From: Nannocystaceae bacterium
GTDB taxonomy: Bacteria > Myxococcota_A > Polyangia > Nannocystales > Nannocystaceae
Length of the DNA: 64,000 nt
NCBI GenBank assembly: GCA_019694555.1
Contig: JAIBBS010000005.1
Location: 1-64,000, forward strand
Reading direction: 5' to 3'
The notes under the pieces were generated by a model, which was given only the letters and a program-made list of their open reading frames with translations, was not told the DNA's origin and did not search any database. This document shows positions 27,311-36,504 of the stretch, piece by piece; positions within the stretch are counted from its first letter, which is position 1, and the number at the start of each line of letters is the position of its first letter. The translations under genes were made by a program, and so were the position numbers.

Positions 27311-28975
27311 ATGCCCGAGTCCGGTCCCATCGCCGCGCTGCCGACCCACGACGTCCTCAACGTGCCGGGTCCGATGCCCGACTACGACCTGTTCGCCCAC
27401 GATCCGGCCCTGCGCGAGGGGGTCGAGCGCGAGGGCGGGGCGTGGGCGCTGGCGCCGTGCGCCGCACTGGGGCGCGACATCGGCCGCGCCGAGGTCTTCG
27501 CGCTGGGCGCGGCCGCGAACCGCGTGACGCCGTTGCTCCACAACTTCGATCGCTTCGGCCGGCGCATCGACGAGGTCGAGTTCCACCCCGCGTACCACGA
27601 GCTGATGTCGATCGCGGTGCGGCACCGGGTGCAGTCGATCGCGTGGCACGAGCCGCGAGCGGGCGCGCACGTGGCCCACGCGGCGCTGGTCTACCTGATG
27701 ACGCAGGTCGAGGCCGGCGTGCTGTGCCCGATGGCGATGAGCTATGCCGCGGTGCCGACGCTGCGCGTGCAGCCCGAGCTCGCGGCGTTCTGGGTGCCCA
27801 AGCTGGTCTCCGATCGCTACGACGGCCGCTGCATCCCCGCGCGCGACAAGGCCGGTGCGACCTTCGGCATGGCCATGACCGAGAAGCAGGGCGGCTCCGA
27901 CGTGCGCGCCAACACCACGCGCGCGCGCCCGGTGGGCACCGCCGGACCCGGCGAGGCCTACCTGCTCACCGGCCACAAGTGGTTCTGCTCGGCGCCGATG
28001 TCCGACGGCTTCCTGACGCTGGCCAACACCGAGCGCGGCTTGACCTGCTTCTTGGTGCCGCGCTTCCGCGACGATGGCAGCCGCAACAACTTCTTCATCC
28101 AGCGGCTCAAGGACAAGCTCGGCAACCGCAGCAACGCCTCGAGCGAGATCGAGTACCACGACACCTGGGCGCGCATGGTCGGCGAGGAGGGCCGCGGCGT
28201 GGCCACCATCATCGAGATGGTGCACCACACCCGCATCGACGCCGCGATCGCGCCGGTCGGCATCATGCGGCAGGCACTCACGCAGGCGGTGCACCACTGC
28301 CGCCAGCGCCGCGCGTTCGGCAAGCTGCTGGTCGACCAACCGCTGATGCGCAACGTGCTCGCGGATCTGCAGGTCGAGATCGAGGCCGCGACGATGCTGG
28401 GGCTGCGGGTCGCGCGTGCGTTCGACGAGGGCGCCTCGGATCCGTCGGCGCGCGCGTTCGCCCGGCTCGCGACCGCGATCGCGAAGTATTGGATCAACAA
28501 GCGCGCACCCGGTGCCGTGGTCGAGGCGCTCGAGTGCCTCGGCGGCACCGGCTACATCGAAGACTCGATGATGCCGCGGCTGTACCGCGAGGCGCCGCTG
28601 TCGTCGATCTGGGAGGGCTCGGGCAACGTCATCTGCCTCGACGTGCTGCGCACGCTGCAGCGCGAGCCCGCCGCGCTGCAACAGCTCATGGACGAGCTGC
28701 GGCCCGCCGCGGCGGCGCGGCGCGAGCTCGCCGATCACCTGCGCAACATCGAGTCGCTGCTGCGCGAGGGCGAGCTCGAGGCCCGCGCGCGCACGTTGGT
28801 GCAGATGCTCGCGGTCGCGCTCGAGGGCGCGTTGCTGGTGCAGCACGGCCACGCCGGCGTCGCCGATGCGTTCTGCCGCACGCGACTGCAGCGGGAGCCG
28901 CCGGCGGTCTACGGCACGCTCCCCGGGGACGTCGACACCGCGGCGCTGCTGGCCCGCGCCATGGTCGCTGCGTGA
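27311..28975 (+). CDS. aidB: AidB-like acyl-CoA dehydrogenase
   Basis: 554 residues, close to the 541 of E. coli AidB. It has the acyl-CoA dehydrogenase fold that binds FAD. MTEKQGGSDVRANTT near residue 195 and TGHKWFCSAPMSD near 220 are characteristic of the AidB branch, as are EYHDTWARMVGEEGRGV, ECLGGTGYIEDS and LYREAPLSSIWEGSGN. AidB belongs to the alkylation-damage response and binds DNA; some members have weak isovaleryl-CoA dehydrogenase activity. The start is supported by a TACAAT box 7 nt upstream. Its stop overlaps the start of the next gene (GTGA). Confidence 0.9.
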   Translation: MPESGPIAALPTHDVLNVPGPMPDYDLFAHDPALREGVEREGGAWALAPCAALGRDIGRAEVFALGAAANRVTPLLHNFDRFGRRIDEVEFHPAYHELMSIAVRHRVQSIAWHEPRAGAHVAHAALVYLMTQVEAGVLCPMAMSYAAVPTLRVQPELAAFWVPKLVSDRYDGRCIPARDKAGATFGMAMTEKQGGSDVRANTTRARPVGTAGPGEAYLLTGHKWFCSAPMSDGFLTLANTERGLTCFLVPRFRDDGSRNNFFIQRLKDKLGNRSNASSEIEYHDTWARMVGEEGRGVATIIEMVHHTRIDAAIAPVGIMRQALTQAVHHCRQRRAFGKLLVDQPLMRNVLADLQVEIEAATMLGLRVARAFDEGASDPSARAFARLATAIAKYWINKRAPGAVVEALECLGGTGYIEDSMMPRLYREAPLSSIWEGSGNVICLDVLRTLQREPAALQQLMDELRPAAAARRELADHLRNIESLLREGELEARARTLVQMLAVALEGALLVQHGHAGVADAFCRTRLQREPPAVYGTLPGDVDTAALLARAMVAA

Positions 28976-30123
28976 TCGCACTGGGGATCGTGTGCGCGCT
29001 CGGCCTGCACGGCGCTGCGCCCGATCCGGGACCGCCGCCGCCGGACGCCGACGTCGCCGCGACGACGACCGCCGCGACGACGTCCCCCGACGCGGGCGCG
29101 GCCCCCGAGGCCGCAGCCGACGAGCCGACCGTGCCGCTCGATGAAGCGCTGTCGGTGCACGCGGGCGCGACCTGTCTCGAGCGCGAGCGACTGGTCACGC
29201 AGATCCGCGCGTGGCTCGACGTCGAGCGCATCGATGCGCGCCTGGTGGTCGAGGTCGTCGGCGATCTGCACGAGCCACGCAAGCTCGCGTTCACGCTGCG
29301 CCGCGGCGAGACCGTCATCGCGGTGCGCCGCTTCGATCCCGCACCCAAGCGCTGCGACGACGTGCACGCGGTGGTCGGCCTCGCGATCGCGCTGGCGATC
29401 GACGCGACGTTGCTCGAGTCGGTCAGCGGCGATCCGACCACCAAGCCCAAGCCCGATCCGGTGCCGGTCGAGCCCGCGACCGACGACGAGACCCCGCTGC
29501 CGCGCAAGCCCGACCCACCGCCGGCGCGGCCGCGCCCGCCGTGGCAGCTGCGCTCGGCGATCATCGGCGTGTTCTCGCTGGGCGCCCCGCCGGGCGTGGG
29601 CGGTGGCGCTCGCTTCGCGCTGGTGGGCCGCTACCGCAAGGCGCTCGATCTCTCGCTGGGCGTGCTCGCGACCTCTTCGGGTCGACAGCGCATCGGCGAC
29701 GCGAGCGCCCTGCAGTCGGCGGCCGCGGCCCGCTTCGATCTCTGCGGTGGCTGGGCGTTCGGCCGCGTGCGACCGCGGGGGTGCGCAGGCGTGATCGCAG
29801 GGGCGGCGCTCGCGGCGGGGCAGGGCTTCGAACGCGATCGGGCGATCCGCCTGCCGTGGGTGGCGGTCCCGCTGGGCGCCCACCTGGAGATCCGCCTGGT
29901 CGACCGCATCGCGCTCGAGTTCGGGGTCGAAGGCGTGCCCACGGTGGTGCGGCCGCGCTTCGACGCGGTCACCGACGCGGAGCAGCCGGTCGCGCGCCGC
30001 TACTCGAGATTCGCCTTCATGGCAGGCGCAGGACTGACGTTCCTGCTGTGGGAGCCGCGCCGGCCCCCGGCCGCGGTCGGAACCGCCCGACGTCGCTCGG
30101 CTCGCAGTCCTTCGGGAATGTGA
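28972..30123 (+). CDS. Exported protein of unknown function
   Basis: 383 residues from a GTG that overlaps the aidB stop by 4 nt. A short hydrophobic N-terminus (IALGIVCALGLHGA) looks like a signal peptide. Ala/Thr/Pro-rich linker follows, then a small alpha/beta domain with ERLVTQIRAWLDVERIDARL and CDDVHAVVGLAIALAID. A second Pro-rich linker leads to a C-terminal half with Gly/Ala-rich strands (IIGVFSLGAPPGVGGGARFALVG type), like an outer-membrane barrel. I have seen this layout among myxobacterial hypotheticals, but the family is unnamed to me. A role linked to aidB is not evident. Confidence 0.65.
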   Translation: MIALGIVCALGLHGAAPDPGPPPPDADVAATTTAATTSPDAGAAPEAAADEPTVPLDEALSVHAGATCLERERLVTQIRAWLDVERIDARLVVEVVGDLHEPRKLAFTLRRGETVIAVRRFDPAPKRCDDVHAVVGLAIALAIDATLLESVSGDPTTKPKPDPVPVEPATDDETPLPRKPDPPPARPRPPWQLRSAIIGVFSLGAPPGVGGGARFALVGRYRKALDLSLGVLATSSGRQRIGDASALQSAAAARFDLCGGWAFGRVRPRGCAGVIAGAALAAGQGFERDRAIRLPWVAVPLGAHLEIRLVDRIALEFGVEGVPTVVRPRFDAVTDAEQPVARRYSRFAFMAGAGLTFLLWEPRRPPAAVGTARRRSARSPSGM

Positions 30124-30183
30124 GCGATGCAGCAACTTGGGTGTGTTGGCTGACAACCGCGAAGGGAAAGGCCTGGAACCGCC

Positions 30184-30780
30184 ATGGAGTCCGTGGGACC
30201 CTACCACCCGGTCGTGACCGGCGAACACCTGGACGCGGAGGCGCTGTACCGCGCCCACGCCGATTTCGTCGCCCGCTTCCTTCTGCGGTTGGGGGTGCAG
30301 GGTCAAGACGTGGCCGATCACCTCCAAGAAGTCTTCCTCGTTGCCCACCGCCGTGGTGGGTTCATCGTCGGCCCCGCCAAGCCGACCACTTGGCTCGCCG
30401 AGATCGCGTTCCGCGTCGCCTCCGATCGCCGCAAGAAGACCAAGCGAAAGCTCGAAGATGCCGACACCGAATCCATCGCACTCGCAGCTGCCGCCGGGGC
30501 CACCCCGGGCGACACTGCCGAGGCGCGACAAGCTCTCGACCGCGTGCAGCGTGCCCTCGACGCGCTCACGGTCGACAAGCGCGCGGTGTTCGTGCTCTTC
30601 GAGCTCGAAGGTGAGTCCTGTGATGCGATCGCACGCGTGCTCGGCATCCCCGTCGGCACCGTCTACTCGCGACTTCACGCCGCGCGCCGAGAGTTCGCGC
30701 GCGTGCACCAGACGCTCACGTCCGAAGCGGCGCTCCCCACGAGCCGCCCGGGCAAGGCGATGGCCGGAGCAGGCGCATGA
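30184..30780 (+). CDS. ECF sigma factor
   Basis: 198 residues. Region 2 covers about 18-75 (ALYRAHADFVARFLLRLG, DHLQEVFLVAHRR, TTWLAEIAFRVASDRRKK) and region 4 about 120-170 (LDALTVDKRAVFVLFELEG, IARVLGIPVGTVYSRLHAARREF), the canonical ECF helix-turn-helix. It directs RNA polymerase to a small regulon. The stop overlaps the next gene (ATGA), whose product has a TM helix, so that protein may be the regulatory partner. A purine-rich GAAGGGAAAGG lies 13-23 nt before the ATG. Confidence 0.92.
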   Translation: MESVGPYHPVVTGEHLDAEALYRAHADFVARFLLRLGVQGQDVADHLQEVFLVAHRRGGFIVGPAKPTTWLAEIAFRVASDRRKKTKRKLEDADTESIALAAAAGATPGDTAEARQALDRVQRALDALTVDKRAVFVLFELEGESCDAIARVLGIPVGTVYSRLHAARREFARVHQTLTSEAALPTSRPGKAMAGAGA

Positions 30781-31601
30781 CTGAGTCCCCCCACACCGAG
30801 GTCGAACCCACGCGTTGGCTCGACGAGCCCTCCGGCGCCGCCGATTTCGGTGGTCCGGCGATGCTGCGCGATCTGGCGCAGTTCGGCGCCGCGAAGGCGT
30901 CGGGGCTGGATCACGCCGCGGGCCTGGTCGCGCTCCGCGGTGCGATCGCATCGCAGACCGCCGCGGTGCCTGCCGCCGCCGCGGCGACGAAGGCCATCGG
31001 CATCAAGACCGTCGTCGGCGGACTCGCACTCGGTGCTCTCGTCGGTTGGTGGGCGCTGCAGCGGCCCAGCCCGTCCACGCCAGCGAAGCCCGAGGTCGTC
31101 GCGGTCGCGCCGGCGACCGCCGAACATGCGGCGTCGGGCAGCGACGCGACTGCGCCTGCGGCCACGCCGGCCGTCGGCCCGCGCGCGCCCGCGGTCGTGC
31201 CACCGCCCGCGGAGCCCGAAGCGATCGGCGACGATCCGGTGATCGTCGACGACGACGAGGCCGACACCCCGCGTCCGCGCACGGCCGTGCGCAAGCCCAA
31301 GCCCGACGTGCGCGAGGGCGAGGACGCGAGCGCAGACCGCTACCTCGAGGAAGCGCAGCTGGTCGCGCGCGCGCGCAAGGCACTCTCGGGTGACCCCGCG
31401 ACCGCGCTGCAGCTCACCAAGCAGCATGCCAAGGAATTCCCCAAGGGCGCGCTGGTGGAAGAGCGTCGCGCGCTGTCGATCCGCGCACTCGCGGCCCTGG
31501 GTCGCATGGACGAGGCGCAGCGCGACGCGGAGTCGTTCCTCGCGAGCTTCGGGGACGGCCCCCACGCGGCAGCGGTCCGCCGCGCCGTCTCGACGCCCTG
31601 A
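30777..31601 (+). CDS. Membrane partner of ECF sigma factor (putative anti-sigma)
   Basis: 274 residues. An N-terminal cytoplasmic part of about 75 residues is followed by one TM helix (TVVGGLALGALVGWWALQ, about 78-96), a long Pro/Ala-rich periplasmic linker and a C-terminal helical segment of about 95 residues (EDASADRYLEEAQLVARARK ... LTKQHAKEFPKG) resembling TPR or tol-pal-type repeats. It has no zinc-binding HxxxCxxC motif, so it is not a ZAS-type anti-sigma. The 4-nt overlap with the sigma gene and the topology suggest it controls that factor. Confidence 0.7.
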   Translation: MTESPHTEVEPTRWLDEPSGAADFGGPAMLRDLAQFGAAKASGLDHAAGLVALRGAIASQTAAVPAAAAATKAIGIKTVVGGLALGALVGWWALQRPSPSTPAKPEVVAVAPATAEHAASGSDATAPAATPAVGPRAPAVVPPPAEPEAIGDDPVIVDDDEADTPRPRTAVRKPKPDVREGEDASADRYLEEAQLVARARKALSGDPATALQLTKQHAKEFPKGALVEERRALSIRALAALGRMDEAQRDAESFLASFGDGPHAAAVRRAVSTP

Positions 31602-31688
31602 CCCGCGAGACTCGCGGTCGCGTGCGTGACGTCGCTCCGGACGCCCTGGGATCGCGATTCCTGGTGGCGCCGGGGGCACACCGTGCGC

Positions 31689-31694
31689 TATGGT
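31689..31694 (+). promoter_or_regulatory. -10 box TATGGT
   Basis: TATGGT lies 8 nt before the ATG at 31703. It is the same hexamer as before the gene at 1530. Confidence 0.4.
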
Positions 31695-31702
31695 AGTCGA
31701 GG

Positions 31703-32863
31703 ATGGGGTTGCGATTCGGTCTCGGTGCGCTGGCCGTCGCATGCGCGTGCTCGATGCTCGCGTGCGAGGTCGGTGGACTCGTGGGCTCGAACGCCAGCGG
31801 TGACGGCACCGGCGGAAGCGGTGGCAGCGACGACGGCACGCCGACCAGCGGCGGTTCCACCGGCGCCACCAGCCTCGAGACCGGTGTCGAAGGCAGCGGC
31901 AGTGACACCACCGGCTTTCGCTTCGACGTCGCATTGCCCGACGCACCCGCGTCGTGCATGCCGCCGATGTACGACGCCTGCGACGGCGCGGACGAGGATC
32001 CATTCCACGCACTGGGACTCGGTTGTCCCGGTGATCCCGGCGTGCAGGGCAGCTTCCGCGGGCATCCCTCCGCGCTGATGGTGCAGCACGGACAGCTCGG
32101 CACCTCGGGTGAGTACGCACCGCGCGAGGGCGAACGCTTCGTGGTGCTCTCGACCGGCATCGCGGCCCAGCTGCCGCGCACGCCCGAGGAGCTCAAGCTC
32201 GAGGATCCCGATTGCAACCCGCGATCGTGCCCGAGCACCCAACACAGCGACGAGGTGCTCGGCGTGCTGCCCGAGCCCATCGACGTGCGCCGCGTGTCCG
32301 ACTCGGGCGTCGACTGCAAGGACGACCCCGGTCTCATCGGCACCGGTGACTGCTCCAACTCGCTCGAGGACGAGTTCCTGCGCGGCGGCGGGGCCTACGA
32401 CTACGCCGAGCTGCGCTTCTCGACCGCGGTGCCGATCGGCGTCGATGGGCTCAGCTACGAGTTCGCGTTCTTCACGGTCGAGTATCCCGACTACGTGAAC
32501 CACGCCGCGCCGTACTCGGACATGTACCTCGCGTGGCTCGAGTCCGAGGCCTGGACCGGCAACATCTCGTTCGACGCGCTCGGTCACGCGATCACGGTCA
32601 ACGGCGTGTTGTTGGACTACAAGGACGCGCCGACCTCGGCGTGCCCCGATTGCAACGCGCCCGAGCTCGCGGGCTTCGCGATGCAGGGGCACGGCGCGAC
32701 CCGCTGGCTCAACACCACCGCGCCGCTGCAGGCCGGTGAGCTCGTCACGCTGGTGTTCGCGATCTTCGACATGAACAACGGCGTCTACGACAGCTTGGTC
32801 GCGCTCGACCACTTCGAATGGACCTGCTCCGGTGCGCCGCCGTTCACGACTCCGGTCGGCTGA
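31703..32863 (+). CDS. Choice-of-anchor-like lipoprotein
   Basis: 386 residues. The signal peptide ends in SMLAC. A Gly/Ser/Thr linker to about residue 70 precedes a beta-sandwich domain. Typical strings are YDYAELRFSTAVP, LSYEFAFFTVEYPDYVN, YLAWLESEAWTGNISFDALG, DYKDAPTSACPDC, ATRWLNTTAPLQAGE and LVFAIFDMNNGVYDSLVALD. This is the layout of choice-of-anchor L-like domains in myxobacterial surface proteins. Paired cysteines suggest disulphides. The last 32 bp overlap the start of the next lipoprotein gene. Confidence 0.75.
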   Translation: MGLRFGLGALAVACACSMLACEVGGLVGSNASGDGTGGSGGSDDGTPTSGGSTGATSLETGVEGSGSDTTGFRFDVALPDAPASCMPPMYDACDGADEDPFHALGLGCPGDPGVQGSFRGHPSALMVQHGQLGTSGEYAPREGERFVVLSTGIAAQLPRTPEELKLEDPDCNPRSCPSTQHSDEVLGVLPEPIDVRRVSDSGVDCKDDPGLIGTGDCSNSLEDEFLRGGGAYDYAELRFSTAVPIGVDGLSYEFAFFTVEYPDYVNHAAPYSDMYLAWLESEAWTGNISFDALGHAITVNGVLLDYKDAPTSACPDCNAPELAGFAMQGHGATRWLNTTAPLQAGELVTLVFAIFDMNNGVYDSLVALDHFEWTCSGAPPFTTPVG

Positions 32864-33683
32864 GCGGGGTCTCGCCGTCGTCGTCGCGCTCGCGTGCGGC
32901 TGCATCGTCGTCGACGACGGTGAGCTCGGCGCGGCCGGCTCCACCGACCGCGGCACCGACACCGGCGCCGCGGCGGTCGGCGTGAGCGGCCCCGCGGGCG
33001 AAGCCGACGGCGGTGGCGACGAGCTGCCACCGCTCGCGCTCGACATCGGAGCGGAGACCGGCGGTGCGAGCCCGCCACCGCCACCGCACAACCGCGGAGA
33101 CTGCTGCACCGTCGCCGCGGCGCTCGGTTGCGTCGACGCGGACATCGAGGCGTGCGTGTGCGCGGCGGATCCGTACTGCTGCACCGACGGCTGGGACGAG
33201 CTGTGCGTCGATCACGTCGCCACGCTGTCGTGCGGCAGCTGTGCCGGCGCCAGCGCCGATGCGCGCACCATCGAGGGCTGTTGCGCCGCCCACGACACGC
33301 CCGCGTGCGCCGACGACGTCGTGGCCCAGTGCGTGTGTGCGAGCGAGCCGTTCTGCTGCGCGGTCGCGTGGGACGAGCTGTGTGTCGACGCGATCGCGAC
33401 GCTCGGCTGTGGCGAGTGCAACCCGCGACCGGTCGCGGATCCCACCTGCTGTACGCCTGCGAACGAGCCGGGCTGCATCGATCCCGACATCGCCGCGTGC
33501 GTGTGCGCGATCGATGCCTACTGCTGCGACACGCAGTGGGACGAGCTGTGCGTCGACGAGCTCGCCAGCTATGGCTGCGGCAGCTGCGGCGACGTCGGCG
33601 GCAGCAGCGACGGTGGCGGAAGCAGCAGCAGCAGCGGCGGAAGCAGCAGCGGCGGCAGCGGCTACGGCAGCACCGGGATCTGA
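32832..33683 (+). CDS. Cys-rich triple-repeat lipoprotein
   Basis: 283 residues from a GTG inside the end of the preceding gene. The signal peptide is Arg-rich and ends VVALACGC. After an acidic linker come three repeats of 56-59 residues, each with CC near the start, C-x-CAxxxxCC-xxx-WDELCVD in the middle and CGxC near the end. Eight to nine cysteines per unit suggest a disulphide-knotted module. The tail is pure Gly/Ser. WDELCVD is identical in all three copies. The function is unknown; secreted adhesive or protective roles are possible. Confidence 0.75.
   Translation: MRRRSRLRSAERGLAVVVALACGCIVVDDGELGAAGSTDRGTDTGAAAVGVSGPAGEADGGGDELPPLALDIGAETGGASPPPPPHNRGDCCTVAAALGCVDADIEACVCAADPYCCTDGWDELCVDHVATLSCGSCAGASADARTIEGCCAAHDTPACADDVVAQCVCASEPFCCAVAWDELCVDAIATLGCGECNPRPVADPTCCTPANEPGCIDPDIAACVCAIDAYCCDTQWDELCVDELASYGCGSCGDVGGSSDGGGSSSSSGGSSSGGSGYGSTGI
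33102..33587 (+). repeat. Three protein-coding Cys-rich repeat units
   Basis: Units begin at 33102, 33279 and 33447 (spacing 177 and 168 bp). Each encodes the pattern CC...C-V-C-A....CC...WDELCVD....CGxC. DNA identity is lower than protein identity, so the duplication is old. Confidence 0.8.
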
Positions 33684-33710
33684 GTCTGGATGAGACGTCT
33701 GGGCCGCGCG

Positions 33711-34256
33711 CTACGGCAGCGGCACCGAGTGCACGAGGTCGTTGTCGGCGGCGCCGAGGTGGCAGCTGTTGCAGTCGGCCATCTCGAGCTCGGTCGCGGG
33801 ATCGACCCCGGGCGGGCACCCGTAGCACTCGCCCTCGGGCGGCGCCTCGCCGCGCCAGATGATGACGGGGCGGTCGCTGTCGTCGAGCGCGAGCTCGAAC
33901 CACTCCCAGCCGTGACCCTCGGGGTTGAAGTCGCCGCCGCGCTTGGCCATCGCGTGGATCAGCAGGCCGCTGTCGACGTCGCTGGACTCCATCGTCTTGA
34001 CGATGATGGTGCCGCGCGCGAACGCCTCGCCGGCGGCGGGCGGCTCCTTCATGTACACGGTGCGCATGCCCGCGGGGTGGGCCTTGAGCGCCTCGCCGGC
34101 GCCCGACCACATGATCATCCACTGCGCGAGGCCGTCGAAGTCGTGCTGCAGCGCGATGAACTCGCCGCTGGCGTCGTTGCCGTCGTCGCCGTCGTCGCAG
34201 GCCGCGGCGCCGCTCGCCAGCAGCGCGCCGAGCACGAGCCGCCGTGCGCGCGTCAT
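33711..34256 (-). CDS. Cytochrome P460-like haem lipoprotein
   Basis: 181 residues. The signal peptide MTRARRLVLGALLASGAAAC ends in a lipobox. The P460-type domain follows, with AHPAGMRTVYMKEPP, GTIIVKTMES, GHGWEWFELALDD, and the haem motif CNSCH near the C-terminus. P460 family proteins oxidise hydroxylamine or bind NO; here the substrate is unknown. It is the last gene of a three-gene operon, overlapping the imelysin gene by 4 nt. The upstream in-frame extension to 34409 is rejected as it precedes the signal peptide. Confidence 0.85.
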   Translation of the reverse strand: MTRARRLVLGALLASGAAACDDGDDGNDASGEFIALQHDFDGLAQWMIMWSGAGEALKAHPAGMRTVYMKEPPAAGEAFARGTIIVKTMESSDVDSGLLIHAMAKRGGDFNPEGHGWEWFELALDDSDRPVIIWRGEAPPEGECYGCPPGVDPATELEMADCNSCHLGAADNDLVHSVPLP

Positions 34257-35275
34257 GGCAGCACCGGGATGTCGAGCAGATCGGCGCCCGCGGACATGCG
34301 CGAGACCACGCCGCTGTCCTTCGCCGGATCGGTCTGGTCCTGCAACAGCTGCCACAGCGTGCCGTAGGGCGTCGCGAGGTCCTCGGCCGAGGGCGCGGTG
34401 GGGTCCCACGTCGCGGGCACTTGCGGCAGCGCGTCGCCGTCGATCGCGTCGTACGCCGCGGCGATGGTGTCGAACTGCGCGGCGGTGTCGTCGGCGATGT
34501 CGTCACCGCCCATCTCGCGCAGCCACGGCTCGAACGCCTCGAAGACCTCGCGACCGCCAGCGAGGTTGGCCCGCATGTCGGCGAGGGTGTACTGGGCGTA
34601 GCGCGACTCGTCCTCGCCGGTCGCGGCCAGCGAGACCTTCTCGGCCTGCTCGGCCATCGAGCCGAGCACGCCGCCGTAGGCCGCGGCGGAGTCGAGCGCG
34701 AGTGGCTCGAAGTCGTCGCGCATGGTCTGCACGTCGCGCACCAGCCGTGCCGTCAGCGCGTCGCGGAACGCGGTCGCCTGTGCTGCGTTCGCGGGATAGG
34801 CCGCGGCCTGGTAGCCCGGCAGCGCCGACTCGAACTCCACCACCCATGCCGGATGCGCGTCGGCCCACAGGATGCGCTCGACCGCGTGCACGCCGATGAC
34901 CCCTTCGTCGTCGAACAGGTCGTCGTCGGGGCCCTCGCCGAGGAAACCGTCGTAGCGCTCGTCGGTCGCGGCGTCGAGATCGGGGAACAGCACCGCGATC
35001 GCGCCCTCGATGCTCTCGTAGGCGTCGCGGGCGTCGGCCCAGTGGCCGCGCATCGCCAGCACCGCGTCGGCGTCGGCGGTCGCGTTCCAGCCGTCGGCGT
35101 CGGGCGCCGGCGCGGCGTCGTGCAGCGCCTGGGTCGCATCGGCGAGGTCTTGCAGCCGCGCGGTGACGGTCTGCTTCACGCGCGCGATGGCCTCGCGCTC
35201 GGGATCGGGGGCTTCGCTGCTGGCGCAGGCGGTGGCGAGCAACAACAGGGCGCAGGTGCGCGTGGGCGTGGACAT
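34253..35275 (-). CDS. Imelysin / EfeO-like periplasmic lipoprotein
   Basis: 340 residues. The signal peptide ends in LLLATAC. The mature protein is helical and carries GVIGVHAVERILW, the GxHxxE metal-binding motif of the imelysin-peptidase / iron-regulated IrpA family, which is linked to iron uptake. A second helical bundle with GGREVFEAFEPWLREMGGDD follows. It lies between a di-haem oxidoreductase gene (22 bp upstream) and a P460 gene (4-nt overlap); this grouping is commonly seen in iron-regulated loci. Confidence 0.88.
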   Translation of the reverse strand: MSTPTRTCALLLLATACASSEAPDPEREAIARVKQTVTARLQDLADATQALHDAAPAPDADGWNATADADAVLAMRGHWADARDAYESIEGAIAVLFPDLDAATDERYDGFLGEGPDDDLFDDEGVIGVHAVERILWADAHPAWVVEFESALPGYQAAAYPANAAQATAFRDALTARLVRDVQTMRDDFEPLALDSAAAYGGVLGSMAEQAEKVSLAATGEDESRYAQYTLADMRANLAGGREVFEAFEPWLREMGGDDIADDTAAQFDTIAAAYDAIDGDALPQVPATWDPTAPSAEDLATPYGTLWQLLQDQTDPAKDSGVVSRMSAGADLLDIPVLP

Positions 35276-35297
35276 GGTCGACGTGGTTCCTCGTGGT

Positions 35298-36497
35298 TCA
35301 GAGCGAGCCGACGAACGCGAGCAGATCCTCGCGCTCGTCGTCGGAGAGCGCCTCGTAGGCGGCGGTGACCTCGCGGGCTTCGGATTGCGGGTCGCCGTGG
35401 GCGCGCACGGCCTCGTCGAGCGAGGCGGCGCGTCCGTCGTGCAGGTACGAACGCAGGTGACGCAGCCCGATGAGCGGCGCGGTCCGCCAGTCGCGCGGGC
35501 CGGCGTCGCCGTCCTGCAGCCCGTCGGCGAGCGCATCGCCCATGTCGTGCAGCAGCAGGTCGGTGTAGATCGGCGCGTCGATGTCCGCGACCGCGGCGAT
35601 CGGCCAGTCCGGGCGCGTGTGCAACGTGGGCACGTGGCAGTCGCCGCAGCCGACCTCGTCGAACAGCGCCTGGCCGTGGGCGAGGCCCTCGTCGCTGTCC
35701 GGATCGATGCGTGCGGGCAGGCCCAGCAGCCGCACGTAGTCGGCGGCGAGGTTGACGACATCGAGCTCGACGTCGACGCCCGCACGCATGTCGTCGGTGA
35801 TGCCGTCGGGGTTGGGCAGCTCGTCGGGTCGCAGCGGCGAGGTGATCGACATGTCGCCCAGCAACGCCGCGGCGCTGAACTCGTCGAGCGTGGGGATGCT
35901 GGCCTTGAGTCCGAAGCGACCGATCAGGCCCTCGTCGCCGGGGCCGTAGCCGTGGAAGCGCGCGTCGGGGTTGGCCTGCGAGCGCCAGGCCACGCGGTGG
36001 ATGTGGCCGCGGATGATCCCGCCGGCGGCGGCCTGCTCGGCGGCGACGCGTTCGATCTCCGCGTCCTGCACCGCCTCGAGGTAGCCGCGCGCGAACACGG
36101 CCGGTCCCACGCGGGTCGACACCACCGCGCCTTGCTCGGGCTCGATCGGCGTGGACGCGCCTGCAGCCGTGTAGGGCCGCACCGTGTCACCCCAGGGCAG
36201 CATCGCGTCGGGCTGCGCCGGCGCCATCTTGTTCACGAAGCCGGGACCCTTCGCGTCGTCTTTGTGGCACGACGCGCACGAGGTGCGGATGTAGACCGGG
36301 CCCAGGCCCTGCGCGACGCGATAGTTGGCCTCGAACGCCGCATCGCCGGCGGTGAAGCGCTCGCGCCACGCGTCGTCGAGATCCGCGATCGGTGCGTCGC
36401 TGGGATCGGGGCCGACGAGCATCGGCCCGGGCGCGGCGGTCGGGTCGCACGCGAGCGCCATCAGGCACGCGCCCAGCCAGGGTCGAGAGCGAGTCAC
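35298..36497 (-). CDS. Di-haem thiol-oxidoreductase-like lipoprotein (cytochrome)
   Basis: 399 residues from GTG 36497. The lipobox is LMALAC. Two haem motifs are visible, CASCH in the first third and CGDCH in the last third. GYGPGDEGLIGRFGLKASIPTLDEF and PIYTDLLLHDMGD are typical of the large 'predicted thiol oxidoreductase' (DHOR) family, and the C-terminus holds SYLHDGRAASLDEAV, as in CcpA-type di-haem proteins. GTG 36497 was chosen because a TTGAAA-17-TATCGT promoter ends 7 nt upstream; ATG 36527 would lie inside that promoter. It heads the operon with imelysin and P460. Confidence 0.9.
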   Translation of the reverse strand: MTRSRPWLGACLMALACDPTAAPGPMLVGPDPSDAPIADLDDAWRERFTAGDAAFEANYRVAQGLGPVYIRTSCASCHKDDAKGPGFVNKMAPAQPDAMLPWGDTVRPYTAAGASTPIEPEQGAVVSTRVGPAVFARGYLEAVQDAEIERVAAEQAAAGGIIRGHIHRVAWRSQANPDARFHGYGPGDEGLIGRFGLKASIPTLDEFSAAALLGDMSITSPLRPDELPNPDGITDDMRAGVDVELDVVNLAADYVRLLGLPARIDPDSDEGLAHGQALFDEVGCGDCHVPTLHTRPDWPIAAVADIDAPIYTDLLLHDMGDALADGLQDGDAGPRDWRTAPLIGLRHLRSYLHDGRAASLDEAVRAHGDPQSEAREVTAAYEALSDDEREDLLAFVGSL

Positions 36498-36504
36498 GGG
36501 ATGG

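Noticed and set aside
24862-30123. Long plus-strand open frame covering the glycosyltransferase, sigma factor and aidB-like genes
   Set aside because: Low-complexity Arg/His/Ala composition typical of antisense frames in very GC-rich DNA. Its end (28972 onward) is a real gene with its own overlapping start.
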